A DNA stretch of 64,000 nucleotides from assembly GCA_035235625.1 (NCBI GenBank), contig CP141140.1:57803152-57867151 (forward strand), read 5' to 3'. Under the pieces are notes generated by a model, which made no database searches, was not told where the DNA came from, and saw only the letters and a program-made list of their open reading frames with translations. The position numbers and the translations under genes are program-made. Positions 20,040-30,840 of the stretch are shown here, one piece after another. Position 1 is the first letter of the stretch; each line of letters starts with the position of its first letter. This DNA is from Saururus chinensis (taxonomy: Eukaryota; Streptophyta; Magnoliopsida; Piperales; Saururaceae).

Positions 20040-21266
20040 ATGCCGAAGTCGGTGGTTGAAGCAAGCGGGATGGAAGAGCCTTCCCCTATGCCATCGAAGA
20101 CGTCAAAAACGTTGTTGCGTGTGGAAGCTGTGGAAGAGCAGCTTGCTTCCCTTGCAACCAACTTCGACAAGCTGGATGATAAGGTTCACTCCCTAGAAAC
20201 ATGGGAGGAAAGGAACCGTGATTCGAGTTCGGTGAATCGCGAGCTGATCAATGAGCTTCGCGATGATGTACAAGTGACCATGGCTTCCTTACAAGAAGAG
20301 ATTCGTGGCTTGGCAGCCCAGGTGTCACTCCTCATGCGCAATGCTGCTCGCCAAGAACCTTTGGGTACGATGGGCAGACAGAGACGCCCCAAAGTGCCAG
20401 AACCCACTCCATATAATGGGGCAAGAGATGCTAAGCAACTCGAAAACTTTTTGTTTAATATGGAGCAATACCTTCGGGTTGTTAACCCAGAGACTGAAGA
20501 GGCAAAAGTGGCTATGGCCACTATGTATTTGTCCGACGATGCCAAGCTGTGGTGGAGGACTAAGTACGATGAGATGACGAGAGGCCTAGTCCGGATTGAG
20601 ACATGGGAGGAGCTGAAGAGTCAACTCAAGACTCAATTTCTTCCCAAAAATGTTGAGTTCATTGCTCGGAGAAACCTTAGACGTCTCCAACAGACAAGGA
20701 CTGTTCGGGAATATGTTAAGCAATTTTCTGCCCTCATGCTGGACATTCGTGACATGTCTGAGAAGGATAAGCTATTTTTCTTTTTGGAAGGACTCAAGCC
20801 GTGGGTTCAGACTGAATTAAACAGGCAGGGTGTAAGAGATTTGACCACTGCCGTTACAGAAGCAGAACGCCTTACCGACTATACTAACGAAGGCGGTATG
20901 AGAAAGAACACCGCCAACCAGAGGGATACCCGATATGGCCAGAAAGATCAAGGGTCGTTCACCGGGGGCCAAGATAAAGGCAAGAGCAAGATGGGCGAGA
21001 GGAGACCTTTTTACAGGAACGAGGGACAAAGGACAGACAACGTAGCATTTCAACCACGCAAGCTTGCGTGTTTCCTTTGTAATGGTCTGCACCTTGTTCG
21101 AGATTGCCCACAGAAAAAAGAGCTCAATGCCCTATATGCTCGAATATCAAGTTCTGAAGCTGCCACTGAAGGGGCGGCATCTAGCGACGATGAGGCAGAA
21201 CCAAAGATGGGGGCATTACGATTGATCAATTCACTCAAGGGACAAGATGTAACCAAACCCTCTTAG
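20040..21266 (+). CDS. gag: gag polyprotein of the chromovirus, 408 residues
   Basis: Structural capsid and nucleocapsid protein that would package the element RNA in cytoplasmic particles. A heptad-rich coiled coil spans residues about 25-105 (VEAVEEQLASLATNFDKLDD). The retrotransposon gag domain is at about 120-290 (KLWWRTKYDEM, then WEELKSQLKTQF, VREYVKQFSALMLDIRDMSE). A basic Gly-rich linker follows, and then a CCHC knuckle at 344-356 (C344, C347, H351, C356; C-x2-C-x3-H-x4-C). The ATG lies 44 bp after the LTR. The frame is fully open and ends in TAG at 21264. Pol continues in the same frame, so the stop may be a mutation or a natural gag/pol boundary. This is the only domain of the element still uninterrupted. 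Confidence 0.92.
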   Translation: MPKSVVEASGMEEPSPMPSKTSKTLLRVEAVEEQLASLATNFDKLDDKVHSLETWEERNRDSSSVNRELINELRDDVQVTMASLQEEIRGLAAQVSLLMRNAARQEPLGTMGRQRRPKVPEPTPYNGARDAKQLENFLFNMEQYLRVVNPETEEAKVAMATMYLSDDAKLWWRTKYDEMTRGLVRIETWEELKSQLKTQFLPKNVEFIARRNLRRLQQTRTVREYVKQFSALMLDIRDMSEKDKLFFFLEGLKPWVQTELNRQGVRDLTTAVTEAERLTDYTNEGGMRKNTANQRDTRYGQKDQGSFTGGQDKGKSKMGERRPFYRNEGQRTDNVAFQPRKLACFLCNGLHLVRDCPQKKELNALYARISSSEAATEGAASSDDEAEPKMGALRLINSLKGQDVTKPS

Positions 21267-21482
21267 GCTAAAGGTTTGATGTATATTGGGATTTGCTTAA
21301 ATGGAGTCCCAACTCAAGCCATGGTCAACACTGGAGCTACTCACACCTTCGTCGCCAACAATGAGATCAAGCACCTTGGGTTACAATTAGTAAAAGACTT
21401 CAGCCGGATGAAGGCCGTGAACACCGAAGCTCACCCTATAACTGGATTAGCTAAGGATGTTCCCATTTCCATCGGAAACTAG
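21267..21482 (+). pseudogene. Aspartic protease segment of pol, catalytic residue changed
   Basis: Continues in the gag frame. The active-site motif expected as D-T-G-A reads N-T-G-A (AMVNTGATHTF, about 21321), the codon being aac, so the catalytic aspartate is absent here. The flap-side hydrophobic strand (DVPISIGN) precedes a TAG stop at 21480. A fragment, not an active enzyme. Confidence 0.85.
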
Positions 21483-21500
21483 TCCGGGACAATTAATCTT

Positions 21501-22619
21501 ATGGCTGTTCACTTGGATGATTTTCAGGTTATCTTGGGGATGGACTTTCTACAAGGTACAAGTGTGGTGCCAATGCCGCACCTAGGGTCAATATGCATGT
21601 TCAACAAATCCAGCCCGTGCATGGTCCCAACCATTCAGAAGGACAAGCCCGCGACTGAGCACTTGTCAGCCATACAACTTGACAAGGGCTTGAGGAAGGG
21701 TGAGTCCACTTACATTGTCGCCACGCGAATGGAGGATCAATCGCCGGATGACGCGCCTACTCATCTAGAAGTTAAGGCGGTCCTTTCCAAGTATGCGGAT
21801 GTGATGCCGAAAGCCCTTCCCAAACACCTCCCACCAAGGAGAGCTATTGATCATCAAATTGAGCTAGAACTGGGTGCCAAGCCTCCAGCTCACGCCCCCT
21901 ACCGGATGGCACCGCCTGAGCTTGCAGAATTGCGAAGACAACTTGACGAACTTCTTGAGGCAGGATTCATCCGTTCTGCTAAAGCACCCTTTGGATCTCT
22001 AGTCCTCTTCCAAAAGAAACATGATGGAAGTTTGCGTTTGTGTATTGATTACCATGCCCTCAACAAGTTGATGGTGAAGAACAGATATCCCCTTCCACTC
22101 ATTGCTGACCTCTTTGATCAACTGGGAGATGCCCGATACTTCTCGAAGTTGGATCTACGTTCGGGGTACTATCAAGTTCGAATTGCCGAAGGGGACGAAG
22201 CAAAGACCACTTGCGTTACCCGCTATGGGGCCTTTGAGTTCCTCGTCATGCCCTTTGGACTAACGAATGCCCCGGCTACGTTCTGCACCTTGATGAATGA
22301 TATTTTTTGAGAGTTCCTCGATAAGTTTGTGGTTGTCTATTTAGATGACATTGTCATTTACAGCAAGACTTTAGAAGAGCACATTGATCATCTGAAGATT
22401 ATTTTTGAAGTTCTCCGGTACAATCAACTGTACGTCAAGTTGGAGAAATGTTCTTTTGCTAAGGAGGAGATCTTATTCTTAGGACACATCATCGGAGGTG
22501 GACAAGTCCGTATGGATACATCGAAAGTTCACGCAATTGATGAATGACCTACCCCGACTAAGGTACGAGAGTTGCGAGCTTTCCTTGGTCTGGCTAATTA
22601 CTATCGGCGGTTCGTTTAG
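21501..22619 (+). pseudogene. Reverse transcriptase segment of pol
   Basis: Begins with the end of the protease region ([13 protein letters not shown]), then a linker and reverse transcriptase: [17 protein letters not shown], then [37 protein letters not shown] and the catalytic box VVYLDDIVIYS (about 22332). The YLDD aspartates are intact. Stops lie at 22308 (TGA), 22545 (TGA) and 22617 (TAG), all in one frame. The part after 22547 carries the typical ELRAFLGLANYYRRF-like connection. Confidence 0.92.
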
Positions 22620-23114
22620 GGGTACTCACAGAAAGCCACCCCTCCGACTGACTTACTCAAGAAAGATCGTCCCTGGTGCTGGTCTGAGAAATGCCAAATG
22701 GCCTTTGCTGAACTGAAGAAGGCTATGACTGAAGACCCTGTGCTCCGCCTCCCTGACTACATGAAGCCCTTTGAGATGCAAACGGATGCCTCTGATTACG
22801 CCATCAGAGGTGTTTTGGTTCAAGATGGACACCCGGTAGCTTTCGAGAGTCGCAAACTGAATAAGACCGAGCGAAGGTATACCGTACAAGAGAAAGAGAT
22901 GACAACCATCATTCATTGTCTTCACACTTGGTGACATTATTTGCTAGGTTCTCAATTCGTTATCAAGACTCACAACATTGCTGCCAGCTACTTCCAAACC
23001 CAGAAGAAGCTCTCTCCGAAACAAGCTCATTGGCAGGATTTCCTTGCTGAATTCGACTTCACCCTGGAGTACAAACCTAGCCGAGACAACACTGTCGCTG
23101 ACACGTTGAGCTAG
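22620..23114 (+). pseudogene. RNase H segment of pol
   Basis: Same frame as reverse transcriptase. Contains FEMQTDASDYAIRGVLVQDG (first catalytic Asp present), then FESRKLNKTERRYTVQEKEM. The later site usually read T-D-N is T-H-N here (about 22968), so a likely catalytic Asp is lost. Stops at 22932 (TGA) and 23112 (TAG). Confidence 0.88.
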
Positions 23115-24064
23115 AAGACTGAGTCTGATGATCTTGCCACTATCGAGTTAAACAAGTTGGGCCGTGTGAGCCAGTGTAGAAGCGACCTACATACTCGAAT
23201 TCGGGTTGTACTAAACAAAGATACATTGGCGCCCTCTCTTCTCCAGCAAGTCACTGAGGGAAAAACTTGCAAGTTTTGGGTGGAAGATGGACTACTGATG
23301 ACAAAAGGGAAGCGCCTCTACGTGCCGAAGGCTGACAATCTTAGGAAGGATGTCCTTATGGAATGCCATGACACACCGTGGGCTGGACATCCAGGTATCC
23401 ACCGCACCTTAGCTCTCTTGGAAAGGGGGTATTTTTGGCCTCACATGGGCAACGATGTCGAAGAGTATGTTCGCACCTGCCTCACATGCCAACAAGATAA
23501 AGTTGAACGGGACAAACCTCGTGGCCTTCTGGAACCACTACCCGTGTCAGACGGGCCATGGGAGAGTGTCTCCCTAGACTTCATCTCCGCTTTACCTAGG
23601 GTCGGCAGCTATGGATCGATCTTGGTTGTGGTCGATCTCTTCTCAAAATTTGCTACCTTCATCCCAGCGTCGAAGCACTGTACAGCTGAAGAAGCAGCAC
23701 ACTTATTCCTCAAAAATATTGTCAAACTTTGGGGAGTACCGCAAACCATTGTGAGTGATCGCGATGCACGGTTCACTGGTTGTTTCTGGACAGAGTTATT
23801 CAAGCTATTAGGTTCGAAGTTAAACTTCTCCTCTAGCATGCATCCCCAGATAGATGGACAGACTGAACGCATCAATGCCATCCTCGAAGAGTACCTTCGC
23901 CACTTCATCAGTGCCAATCAAAAGAATTGGGCGAATCTACTTGATATTGCCCAATTCTCCTATAACCTCCAACAGAGTTCCGCCACCAACCATAGCCCCT
24001 TTGAACTTGCCATTGGGCGTCAGCCGGCTACACCACTTACTCTAGCGACTGGATACATAGGGAA
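23115..24064 (+). pseudogene. Integrase segment of pol (zinc-binding and catalytic core)
   Basis: Cuts and joins element DNA into the genome. The HHCC zinc-binding motif is visible (HPGIH, then CLTC near 23490). The DDE core is complete: Asp in VSLDFISALP, Asp in IVSDRDARF and Glu in DGQTERINAILEEYL. The frame is open through this region and ends where the 19-bp unit gactggatacatagggaac (24047-24065) is duplicated at 24066-24084, which shifts the reading by one. The ORF call continuing to 24293 is out of frame after that point. Confidence 0.92.
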
Positions 24065-24084
24065 CGACTGGATACATAGGGAAC

Positions 24085-24645
24085 AACTCGCCTGCCTTCC
24101 ACCTAGCAAAGGATTGGCACCTCCAAGCAGACATTGCGAAGGCCTATCTCGAGAAAGCGCGTCGAAGAGCCAAGAAGTGGGCCGACTTAGGCCGGAAGCC
24201 TTACACATTCCAGGTGGGAGATTTGGTTCTTGTCAAACTGAATCCAGCCTAATTGAAGATATTTCGGCAGCTCCATCGAGGTCTTATTCGTAAATATGAA
24301 GGTCCCGTCCCCATCGCTAAGCGGGTCGGGAAAACCTCTTATCAAGTGCAGTTACCAGCCTGGATGCAGGTCCATCTGACCTTCCATGCCAGTTGTCTGA
24401 AGCCATATCATGCCGATCCTGAAGACCCCTCCAGAAACCAGATTGATCGTGGCAACCCGAAGATCACCTCTGACGTTCGAGTCTTAGAAGAAGTCTTGGC
24501 GGATCGCGAAGTTCTCCGCGGCAAAGAACAAGTACAGGAATTCCTCATCAAGTGGCGGGGCCTTCCACACAACTGGGAGCCTGAAGACAACCTCACCATT
24601 CAACAAGCACAACAAGCCAAAACCTACCTCCAGCAGCAGCGTTAA
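24085..24645 (+). pseudogene. Integrase C-terminus with chromodomain
   Basis: Downstream of the 19-bp duplication the reading continues in the +1 frame: FHLAKDWHLQADIAKAYLEK, a GPY/F-like region (KYEGPVPIAKRVGKTSYQVQ) and then a chromodomain (EEVLADREVLRGKEQVQEFL, IKWRGLPHNWEPEDNL). The chromodomain marks the element as a chromovirus; in this group it is thought to guide insertion to marked chromatin, yet this copy landed in a gene. A TAA stop at 24250 interrupts the segment. The frame ends at 24643-24645. Confidence 0.9.
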
Positions 24646-24693
24646 GCCAAAGCCTACCTCCAGCAGCAGCGTCAATGAGGACGTCGACAGAAT

Positions 24694-24707
24694 TGAGTGG
24701 GGGAGAA
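24694..24707 (+). promoter_or_regulatory. Polypurine tract
   Basis: gagtgggggagaa lies directly before the 3' LTR start, the expected primer for plus-strand DNA synthesis. A short repeat of aagcctacctccagcagcagcgt lies just upstream (about 24627-24672). Confidence 0.8.
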
Positions 24708-25136
24708 TGTTACGGACCTGGTCCGAACCCCTTTGTAAATACATTGTAAATACCTTTTAATGTCTTTCTTTATGTTTTTATGCATTTTCCTTTACTTTTA
24801 TGTAACCATGCCGGTAGAGCCACTTTGGCTGCCACTCCAGCAATATTCTAAAAATCCCTTATGCTATATAGGGGGAGGGTAGTGCTTGAATGGTTGTCAT
24901 TGCTTTGTAAACACGTTGATGGTGAATGCAATCCACTTTCTTGCTTGTGTTCATTCGTTTCTTTGCAATGTGCCACTCCCTTTCCCCCTACCTCTTGCTT
25001 TGCAAGGCCTTTCGCACGTGATCCGAGCAGCGCCTTGTCCAGCAAGAACTCTTGTTCCCTTCGATAGGCTGACTTGGTGGGCGGAAAACCTTGCAAGTTT
25101 CGCACGGTAGCCTTTCCATCGAGTAGGGCCGTGACA
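24708..25136 (+). repeat. 3' LTR of the chromovirus
   Basis: 429 bp, tgttacggacctgg...gccgtgaca. Differences from the 5' LTR are mostly C/T or G/A, plus one single-base indel in the ccctttcccc run. Confidence 0.95.
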
Positions 25137-25519
25137 GGTGACTGAGATTCTTCCATGCATAGGCTACCTAGAGTCTGTCGGGGTTCCATCCTTACCCTGC
25201 TGCAATGGTGTCAAGGCGCTCAACGCCACTGCTAGCACTACGGCACTTCGCCAGGTTGCCTGCACGTGCTTGCAGTCTGCTGCTTCTCATTTTCCAGGCA
25301 TTAACTATTACTATGCTGGCCAACTTCCGGCAGTATGTGGCGTCAACTTCTCCTTCAATATTACCCAGAATATGAATTGTTCTAGGTATAATTCTTACCT
25401 TGCTCCATGATCTTACTATCAAGTTCTTTGTGATCTTCTCTTTCTGAATTGTTAGCATAGTGGTTTGTGTTTGATAATTTACTGACTCGTGTGTTCCGCT
25501 TTCTTGCAGTGTTCCATGA
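25137..25519 (+). pseudogene. nsLTP copy 2, 3' half
   Basis: After the duplicated ggtg the coding sequence resumes (TEILPCIGYLES, then SLPCCNGVKALNATASTTAL, VACTCLQSAAS, LPAVCGVNFSF and NMNC). This supplies the remaining seven cysteines. Exon 1 ends at 25385, the intron is 25386-25509 (gt...cag, 124 bp), and 25510-25519 (tgttccatga) completes the protein as NCSSVP. No stop or frameshift lies in this half. Joined without the element the gene would give 118 residues, as in copy 3. One difference from copy 3 is Ile for Met after the second cysteine. Confidence 0.9.
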
Positions 25520-27180
25520 GGTGGAGAAGATTTCAATGCGAAATTTGGATTGGGTTTTAAATTTCAAGCAACATCGAGTACTACGAGTTGATGTTTGTTT
25601 TTTGTGCTAATTAGGAGTAGATGATGGTTTTATGCTCTAGCTTTTAGACGTAAATTACAATGTTTGTTAAGTGTTTTAACTATTCAAGTCTCAAGATAGG
25701 TATTTGGAATTGAATTTAATTACTTCATGCGTCTCTCTCTCTCTCATTTGACGACGGGTATGGCAACCGAACTATGTCTCTTTCAATTAGTTGACATGCA
25801 TAATACAACCAAATAAGGGCAAGTAAGAACATTAGGGGTTGATGATGGTTTACGAGGATCCCTTGTGCGCTGAGATATTTTTTTTAAACGCAATCTTATC
25901 AATCATTATTCTGCAAAATATACTTGGGCTCACCTGCAAAGGTACAATCTTTGCCGTGGTCTACTCGGTGTGTACAAAACGAAAGCTCCAGACAAAGGAG
26001 GCAACTTCTCTTGTCCTAATATATCTGAGTTTTTAATGCCAACTTGCAGCGTTAGGACTCAACTTCAGCATATATCATGCACTATATGCTGTACGTGAGC
26101 AGCTAGCCTATATTATGGTCTCTAGTAACACCACCTCCCCGTGCTGGATGTGCATTTCCTTTCGTTAAACATTACAGTGAATTGTGTCATCGACGCTAAA
26201 TGAGGTGGATTAATTGTGTAATTGGACTTCCACTGAGCATACCATTGCTAATCAATCCTTATTTATGGACTAAAGTAGCCAGCCAGATATGCTGCCACTA
26301 GGAGTCACCGGCTGCAATATCCTAAAGGTGTTGCCTATATGGATATAGATGGATAAGTACTGAAAAACTTTTTGCTTCTCTTGATCCATAGATCCATGAA
26401 AGTAGTATGTCGTGTTGTATCTAATTAAGGTATATATTCCGCCAATTTTGAACTACCTTAGTCCAGCTTGGACGACCCGGTGGGGTCCACGAGATCCTTG
26501 GGTATTGGGGGCCACACCCACAATCCAATGTGGCATGGTATAGTACAAGTAAACTGGTCGACCACTTGAGCATTTGTATATATATTATACTATGTAGTAG
26601 TTATATATAATTATGAATTTGATTTTCCATATCACTCACTTTGTCGGCCCAGCTTAACGTAATTGTGTGCGGGTAGGAGACAGCAGGTAATTTTGAGTTG
26701 CTAAAAGGCAAATTGGGCCTCCACGGCTCAAGCCCATTGAACCACCCAAAAGGTTTCACCTTTAAATTAGCATGTGATTTTATAATGTCAGCCAGTTCGC
26801 TTATAAGGTATTTCTGTTATTTTGTTTAGGGTCTTTTTTAACTCTAATGTATCAAGAACTGATACTACGGATACTCTTTGATATGTCACAGGCCTATGGT
26901 CATTTTTATAAAATTTTGCGGGGTCATCAACCCCTTCAATTGACCTTCGTTCACTCATTGGTTTACAACCCAAGCCTAAGGGAAATTTAGTCATTTAACT
27001 TATTTTTAAAATTATTTCTATCACGTGGCTTTATCCAAAATTAAGATACACTCTCACCTATCACTAAGATTTTTTGTAATTTTTAATTCTACTTGCAGTC
27101 CCATAAATTGGGGCCCACTTTAATGAACCACAATTTATCTAAAGCGTAAAAGTGTTTAGGATTTTTCCTAGGCTAATACT
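25520..27180. other. 3' flank of nsLTP copy 2, shared with copy 3
   Basis: Aligns with 55342-56560 in blocks: the ttttagacgtaaatta area; the ctctctctc run near 25735; the ttacgaggatcccttgtg area near 25850; the ccacaatccaatgtggcatggtat block near 26518. This shows the duplicated unit extends well past the gene. The last part (26640-27180) is unassigned AT-rich DNA. No additional gene seen. Confidence 0.6.
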
Positions 27181-27359
27181 TAGGGCTACAAATATTATGG
27201 GTCAGCCTGTTAGCCTGGCCCAACCCATAAATTTTCGGGGTTGGGTAGAAAACTAAATGAAATGGGCCAGGCCGAGCATCGATTTTGAAAGCCCGAATTT
27301 CAGGCCGGACTCAGGCCTGAGCCAAAAAAAGGGGAAAGCCCGGCCCGGCCCGTAAAATA

Positions 27360-27790
27360 AAGCCCACAAATCTCTCCCATTCATCGCTTTGCCTCTCTTC
27401 ACCGCCGTTCATTGCAGCTTCGCCTCTCTTCATTTCAGCCTTAACCCTAATCACTTCGCCAATTCGCCAATTGCTGCTTCACTCTTCATTGCTTCCTCCA
27501 ATTCGCCCTCTACTCTCCCCTGAGTCCCCTCTCCTGTCTTTGCTCGTCGACTTTCTCAGCGACCCTCTCTTCACCACCTTTCATCACTGCTTTGCCGCTC
27601 TTCACTTCAGCCTTAACCCTAAGTCACTTCGCCAATTGCCTCTTAAGTCTTCACTGCTTCCTCCAGTTCACCCTCCACTCTCCCCTCTCCTATCTTTTCT
27701 AGTCGGCCCTCTTGCCTCTCGTCGCTCTTCCTCAAGATCTTTCCAAAATCGCTGCTTCACTTCTTCACTCCTCAAGAAATCCTAATCCTC
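27360..27790 (+). repeat. Pyrimidine-rich leader with internal duplication
   Basis: A C/T-rich block upstream of the hAT transposase. ttcagccttaaccctaa recurs at about 27437 and 27607, followed by similar cactctcccctgag/cactctcccctctcc stretches. It reads like a duplicated 5' leader. The open frame across it (27471-27785) has no recognisable domain. Confidence 0.45.
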
Positions 27791-28629
27791 CGGCTACGTT
27801 GCTCATTCTGTCGACTGCTCCCCATTCCTTAGTGCTCCCCCTCTTCATTCACCTGATCACCGCCGCTGTGGCACTGCATGTGTGAATCTCCCATTTGACA
27901 GTGGCCAAACCATCTACAACCATTGGTTCGTAGTCTCAATCTCCCATCTCAGACTCTCAATTGCCATTCACCGTGTGCTCTGCATCTCAATCGCCATCAA
28001 CAGCCAAGCCTCCCACAAAATCCACCAGATGCACACTAGCTGTGGCCTGTGGACTTCAAGCAACCCCCGGACAATAAAAATATGATTTTTATCCTTCATC
28101 ATTGTTATAGTTATTAATTTTGGTTTGATCCTCATCCTCTATTCTGTTATGGTCTCTGTTCTATTATTGATCCTCATCCTCTATTTTGTTATGGTCTGTC
28201 TTCTATTATTGATCCTCAACCTCTTTTATAATTATTAATTTTTATCTATTTTGTTATTATTTGTGTTATGTTATTGATCCTCATCATCTATTATAATAAT
28301 TAATTTTTTATCCTTCCCTCTGCTGTGTTATTCTTTAATTTGTAGTGTTCTTTGATTTGTAATTGTCTATGTTCTGTTCATGTCTAATTTTTACTAGTCT
28401 ATTCTTTAATTTGTACTTGTTCTTGTCTATGCTCTTTAATATTTATTTATCTTTATTTTATAATCTAATTGCTTCTTGTGTTTGTTCTATTTTTATCTCT
28501 ATTATATAATTTCGACTTGTCTGACTCTCTGTTATGTTATTTAATTTTTCACTAACTCCATTTTGTTCTTTAATTTGTTTTTGTCTTGTAAGTGCTAATA
28601 TTGTCTTAATTTGTTTGTATCAACTATAG

Positions 28630-30645
28630 AGATGAATAGTTCATTGTCTCATATGATTAGTTCTTCCACACCAATTAACTCTTGCCCTTAGCTCTACATG
28701 TCCCCCTCCCCATCCTATTCTAGATTCAAAAGCAAGCAATAACCACAATAGGAAAAAAAGAGTTTGAGGTTTGTCACAAGTGTGGCTACATTTCGAGAAA
28801 GTTCTTGATGAAATTGGAGCACAGGAAGCAACAATATGTAATTATTGTAAGCATAGGTTTGTTTAATTAGGTAAAGATGGTATGACTTATCTAGTAAGAC
28901 ACAGTAATAATGGTTCTTGTAAGATGGCACCAAATAGAGATACTAGACAACCACTCTTAAGTACTGCTTTTGGTAATATATCTACTTCTAAATTTGATCA
29001 ACAACGTAGTAGGAAAGCTCTTGCAATAGCAATAATAGTGCATGGGCACCTATTTAATATTGTTAGTTAGGATGATTTTATTAATTTAATAAACACTTTG
29101 TAGCCTTTTTTATAATGGTTTCAAGGACTACAATTATGAATGATTGCCAAAAGCTTTACACAAAAGAGAAGCTCGCATTAATGGATGTTTTTCAAAATCT
29201 TCTTTCTAGGGTTTAGTATTACTTCTAATTTATGGACTTCAAATCAAAATTTTGGATATATTTATGTGACTGCACATTATATTGATTTTAATTGGCATTT
29301 AAAAAAATATTATTCATTTTTCTCGGCTTCCATCGCCTAATACTAGATTGGCAATATATAATGATATCAAAGCCACTTTAGTGAAATGGAATATTGATAG
29401 CAAAGTATGTAGCATTACTTTAAATAGTGCATCAAGTAATGATGTTGCTCAAAGAAATCTTGTAAGGGACCTTGCTGAAAACGGTTCTCTTCTGTTGGAA
29501 GGTGCCCTTGTCTATATACATTGGGTTGCCCATGTGCTAAACCTTATTGTGCAGGTTGGACTAAAAGATATTGTAGATATAATTCATCATGTTGTGAGTA
29601 TGTGAAATATGTAAAAGCTTCGCCTTCCCATCACCAAAAGTTGACTGACTTATTAGCTGAGTTGGGAATTACTGTGGAGAAGGGTTTGATTTTATATGTT
29701 AGCACTCAATGAAATTCTACTTATCTAATGATAGATTATGTGTTACCATATCGTGATGTTTTTAGAAGATTAGAGGAAGAAGATCCAAGTTATAAACATA
29801 GGCCTTCTAATGATGAATGGGAAAATGCTACCAATGTGTTTAATTTTTTAAAGCGGTTCTATGATGCAACTAATTTATTTTGTGGAGTTGGTTATCCTAC
29901 AATTCATTTGTTTTTGAAAGAAATATAAACAATAAAAAAGCTACTACTTCGAGGTGCAGGTTCTAGATACTACTTTCTTAGATCAATGTCGAACAAAATG
30001 TTAAGTAAGTATGATGAATATTGAGGTGACGTACCTGTCACGTATGACATTGCTTTGATTTTGGATCCTAGATATAAGAGGAAGTTATTGAAGTTCTATT
30101 TGACCCAACTACATGGGAAAGAGTTGGGGGATCTACATTTTGAAAGGAGTTTGGCTGTGATGCAGTTGTTATTTGATCAATATAAGAATAAGCTGGTTCT
30201 GGATGTGGTTACACTTTCTAGTGAGATATTAAATCCTTTGAATGAGGGAGAAGAAATTATACAATGAATGGTAGCGCAAGGATGTAATGAAGACAATGAC
30301 ATTGGCAAAATTGAGTTGGAGTTGTACTTTGAAGCGAACATAGAAAACAAGGATGCTAACTTGGATATCCTTTGTTGGTGGAAGGCTAACTCAACCAAGT
30401 ACCCAATCTTGTCAAGAATGGCTCATGATATTCTAGTCATTCCGGTTACTACAATTACTTCAGAGTCAACCTTTAGGACTAGTGGACGAGTTTTATCTCA
30501 ATATGGGAGTTCTCTTCTACCTGAGAAATTTGAATGGTTGATTCGTATATAGGATTGGTTACATGGTAAGAAGGTGATTGAGTCCTTTTGTGATATGGAT
30601 GATGAGCTCAACAACATTAATGAGACATTTGAAGTCCATAACTAA
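28630..30645 (+). pseudogene. hAT transposase, degenerate
   Basis: A cut-and-paste transposase in pieces. A BED-type zinc finger is at about 28836-28925 (C-x2-C, then RH...C: CNYCKHRF, then TYLVRHSNNGSC). The central part has HWVAHVLNLIVQVGLKDIV (about 29518), then STYLMIDYVLPYRDVFRRLE and a region ending YPTIHLFLKEI. The C-terminal dimerisation region has LDILCWWKANSTKYPILSRM, then AHDILVIPVTTITSESTF and SSLLPEKFEWLIRI (30361-30552). Stops and frame changes occur at about 29046, 29605, 29928, 30267 and 30552. The order matches Ac/Tag1-like plant transposases. Not functional. Confidence 0.9.
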
Positions 30646-30840
30646 GGTATCAACCTATCAGGTATGTTTACTTATTCTTTTCTTTTTGTTTATATATACT
30701 AAAATATTTTTTTAATTCCGCCGTTGCCGGTCCCAAGCTTGGATGAGAAAGGAGGAGGGAAAACATAAGGATTCAACAATCCTTAGCATAGCTATCATTA
30801 GATAGCTTAGTATTTTCTTTTAGATAGTTGAGTGGTGTCT

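Larger units (their letters stand above)
19568..25136 (+). mobile_element. Ty3/gypsy chromovirus LTR retrotransposon, 5.57 kb, inside nsLTP copy 2
   Basis: Full-length structure: two LTRs of 428 and 429 bp (TG...CA), a tRNA-Met-type primer-binding site, gag with a zinc knuckle, then protease, reverse transcriptase, RNase H, integrase and a C-terminal chromodomain, and a polypurine tract. The flanking duplication is ggtg (19564-19567 and 25137-25140), one base shorter than the usual 5 bp. All coding blocks share one frame (positions divisible by 3) until a 19-bp tandem duplication near 24066 shifts it. Seven stops interrupt the frame before that and one after. By eye the LTRs differ at about 12-15 positions (about 97% identical), suggesting a fairly recent insertion. 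Size and domain order fit the Galadriel or Reina groups; the clade is not resolved. Confidence 0.95.

Noticed and set aside
24848..25189. Open frames across the 3' LTR (and the matching ones in the 5' LTR)
   Set aside because: They are present in both LTRs, are antisense to the element and have no domain.
27471..27785. Host gene in the C/T-rich hAT leader
   Set aside because: Low-complexity composition and internal duplication; better explained as leader sequence of the transposon.
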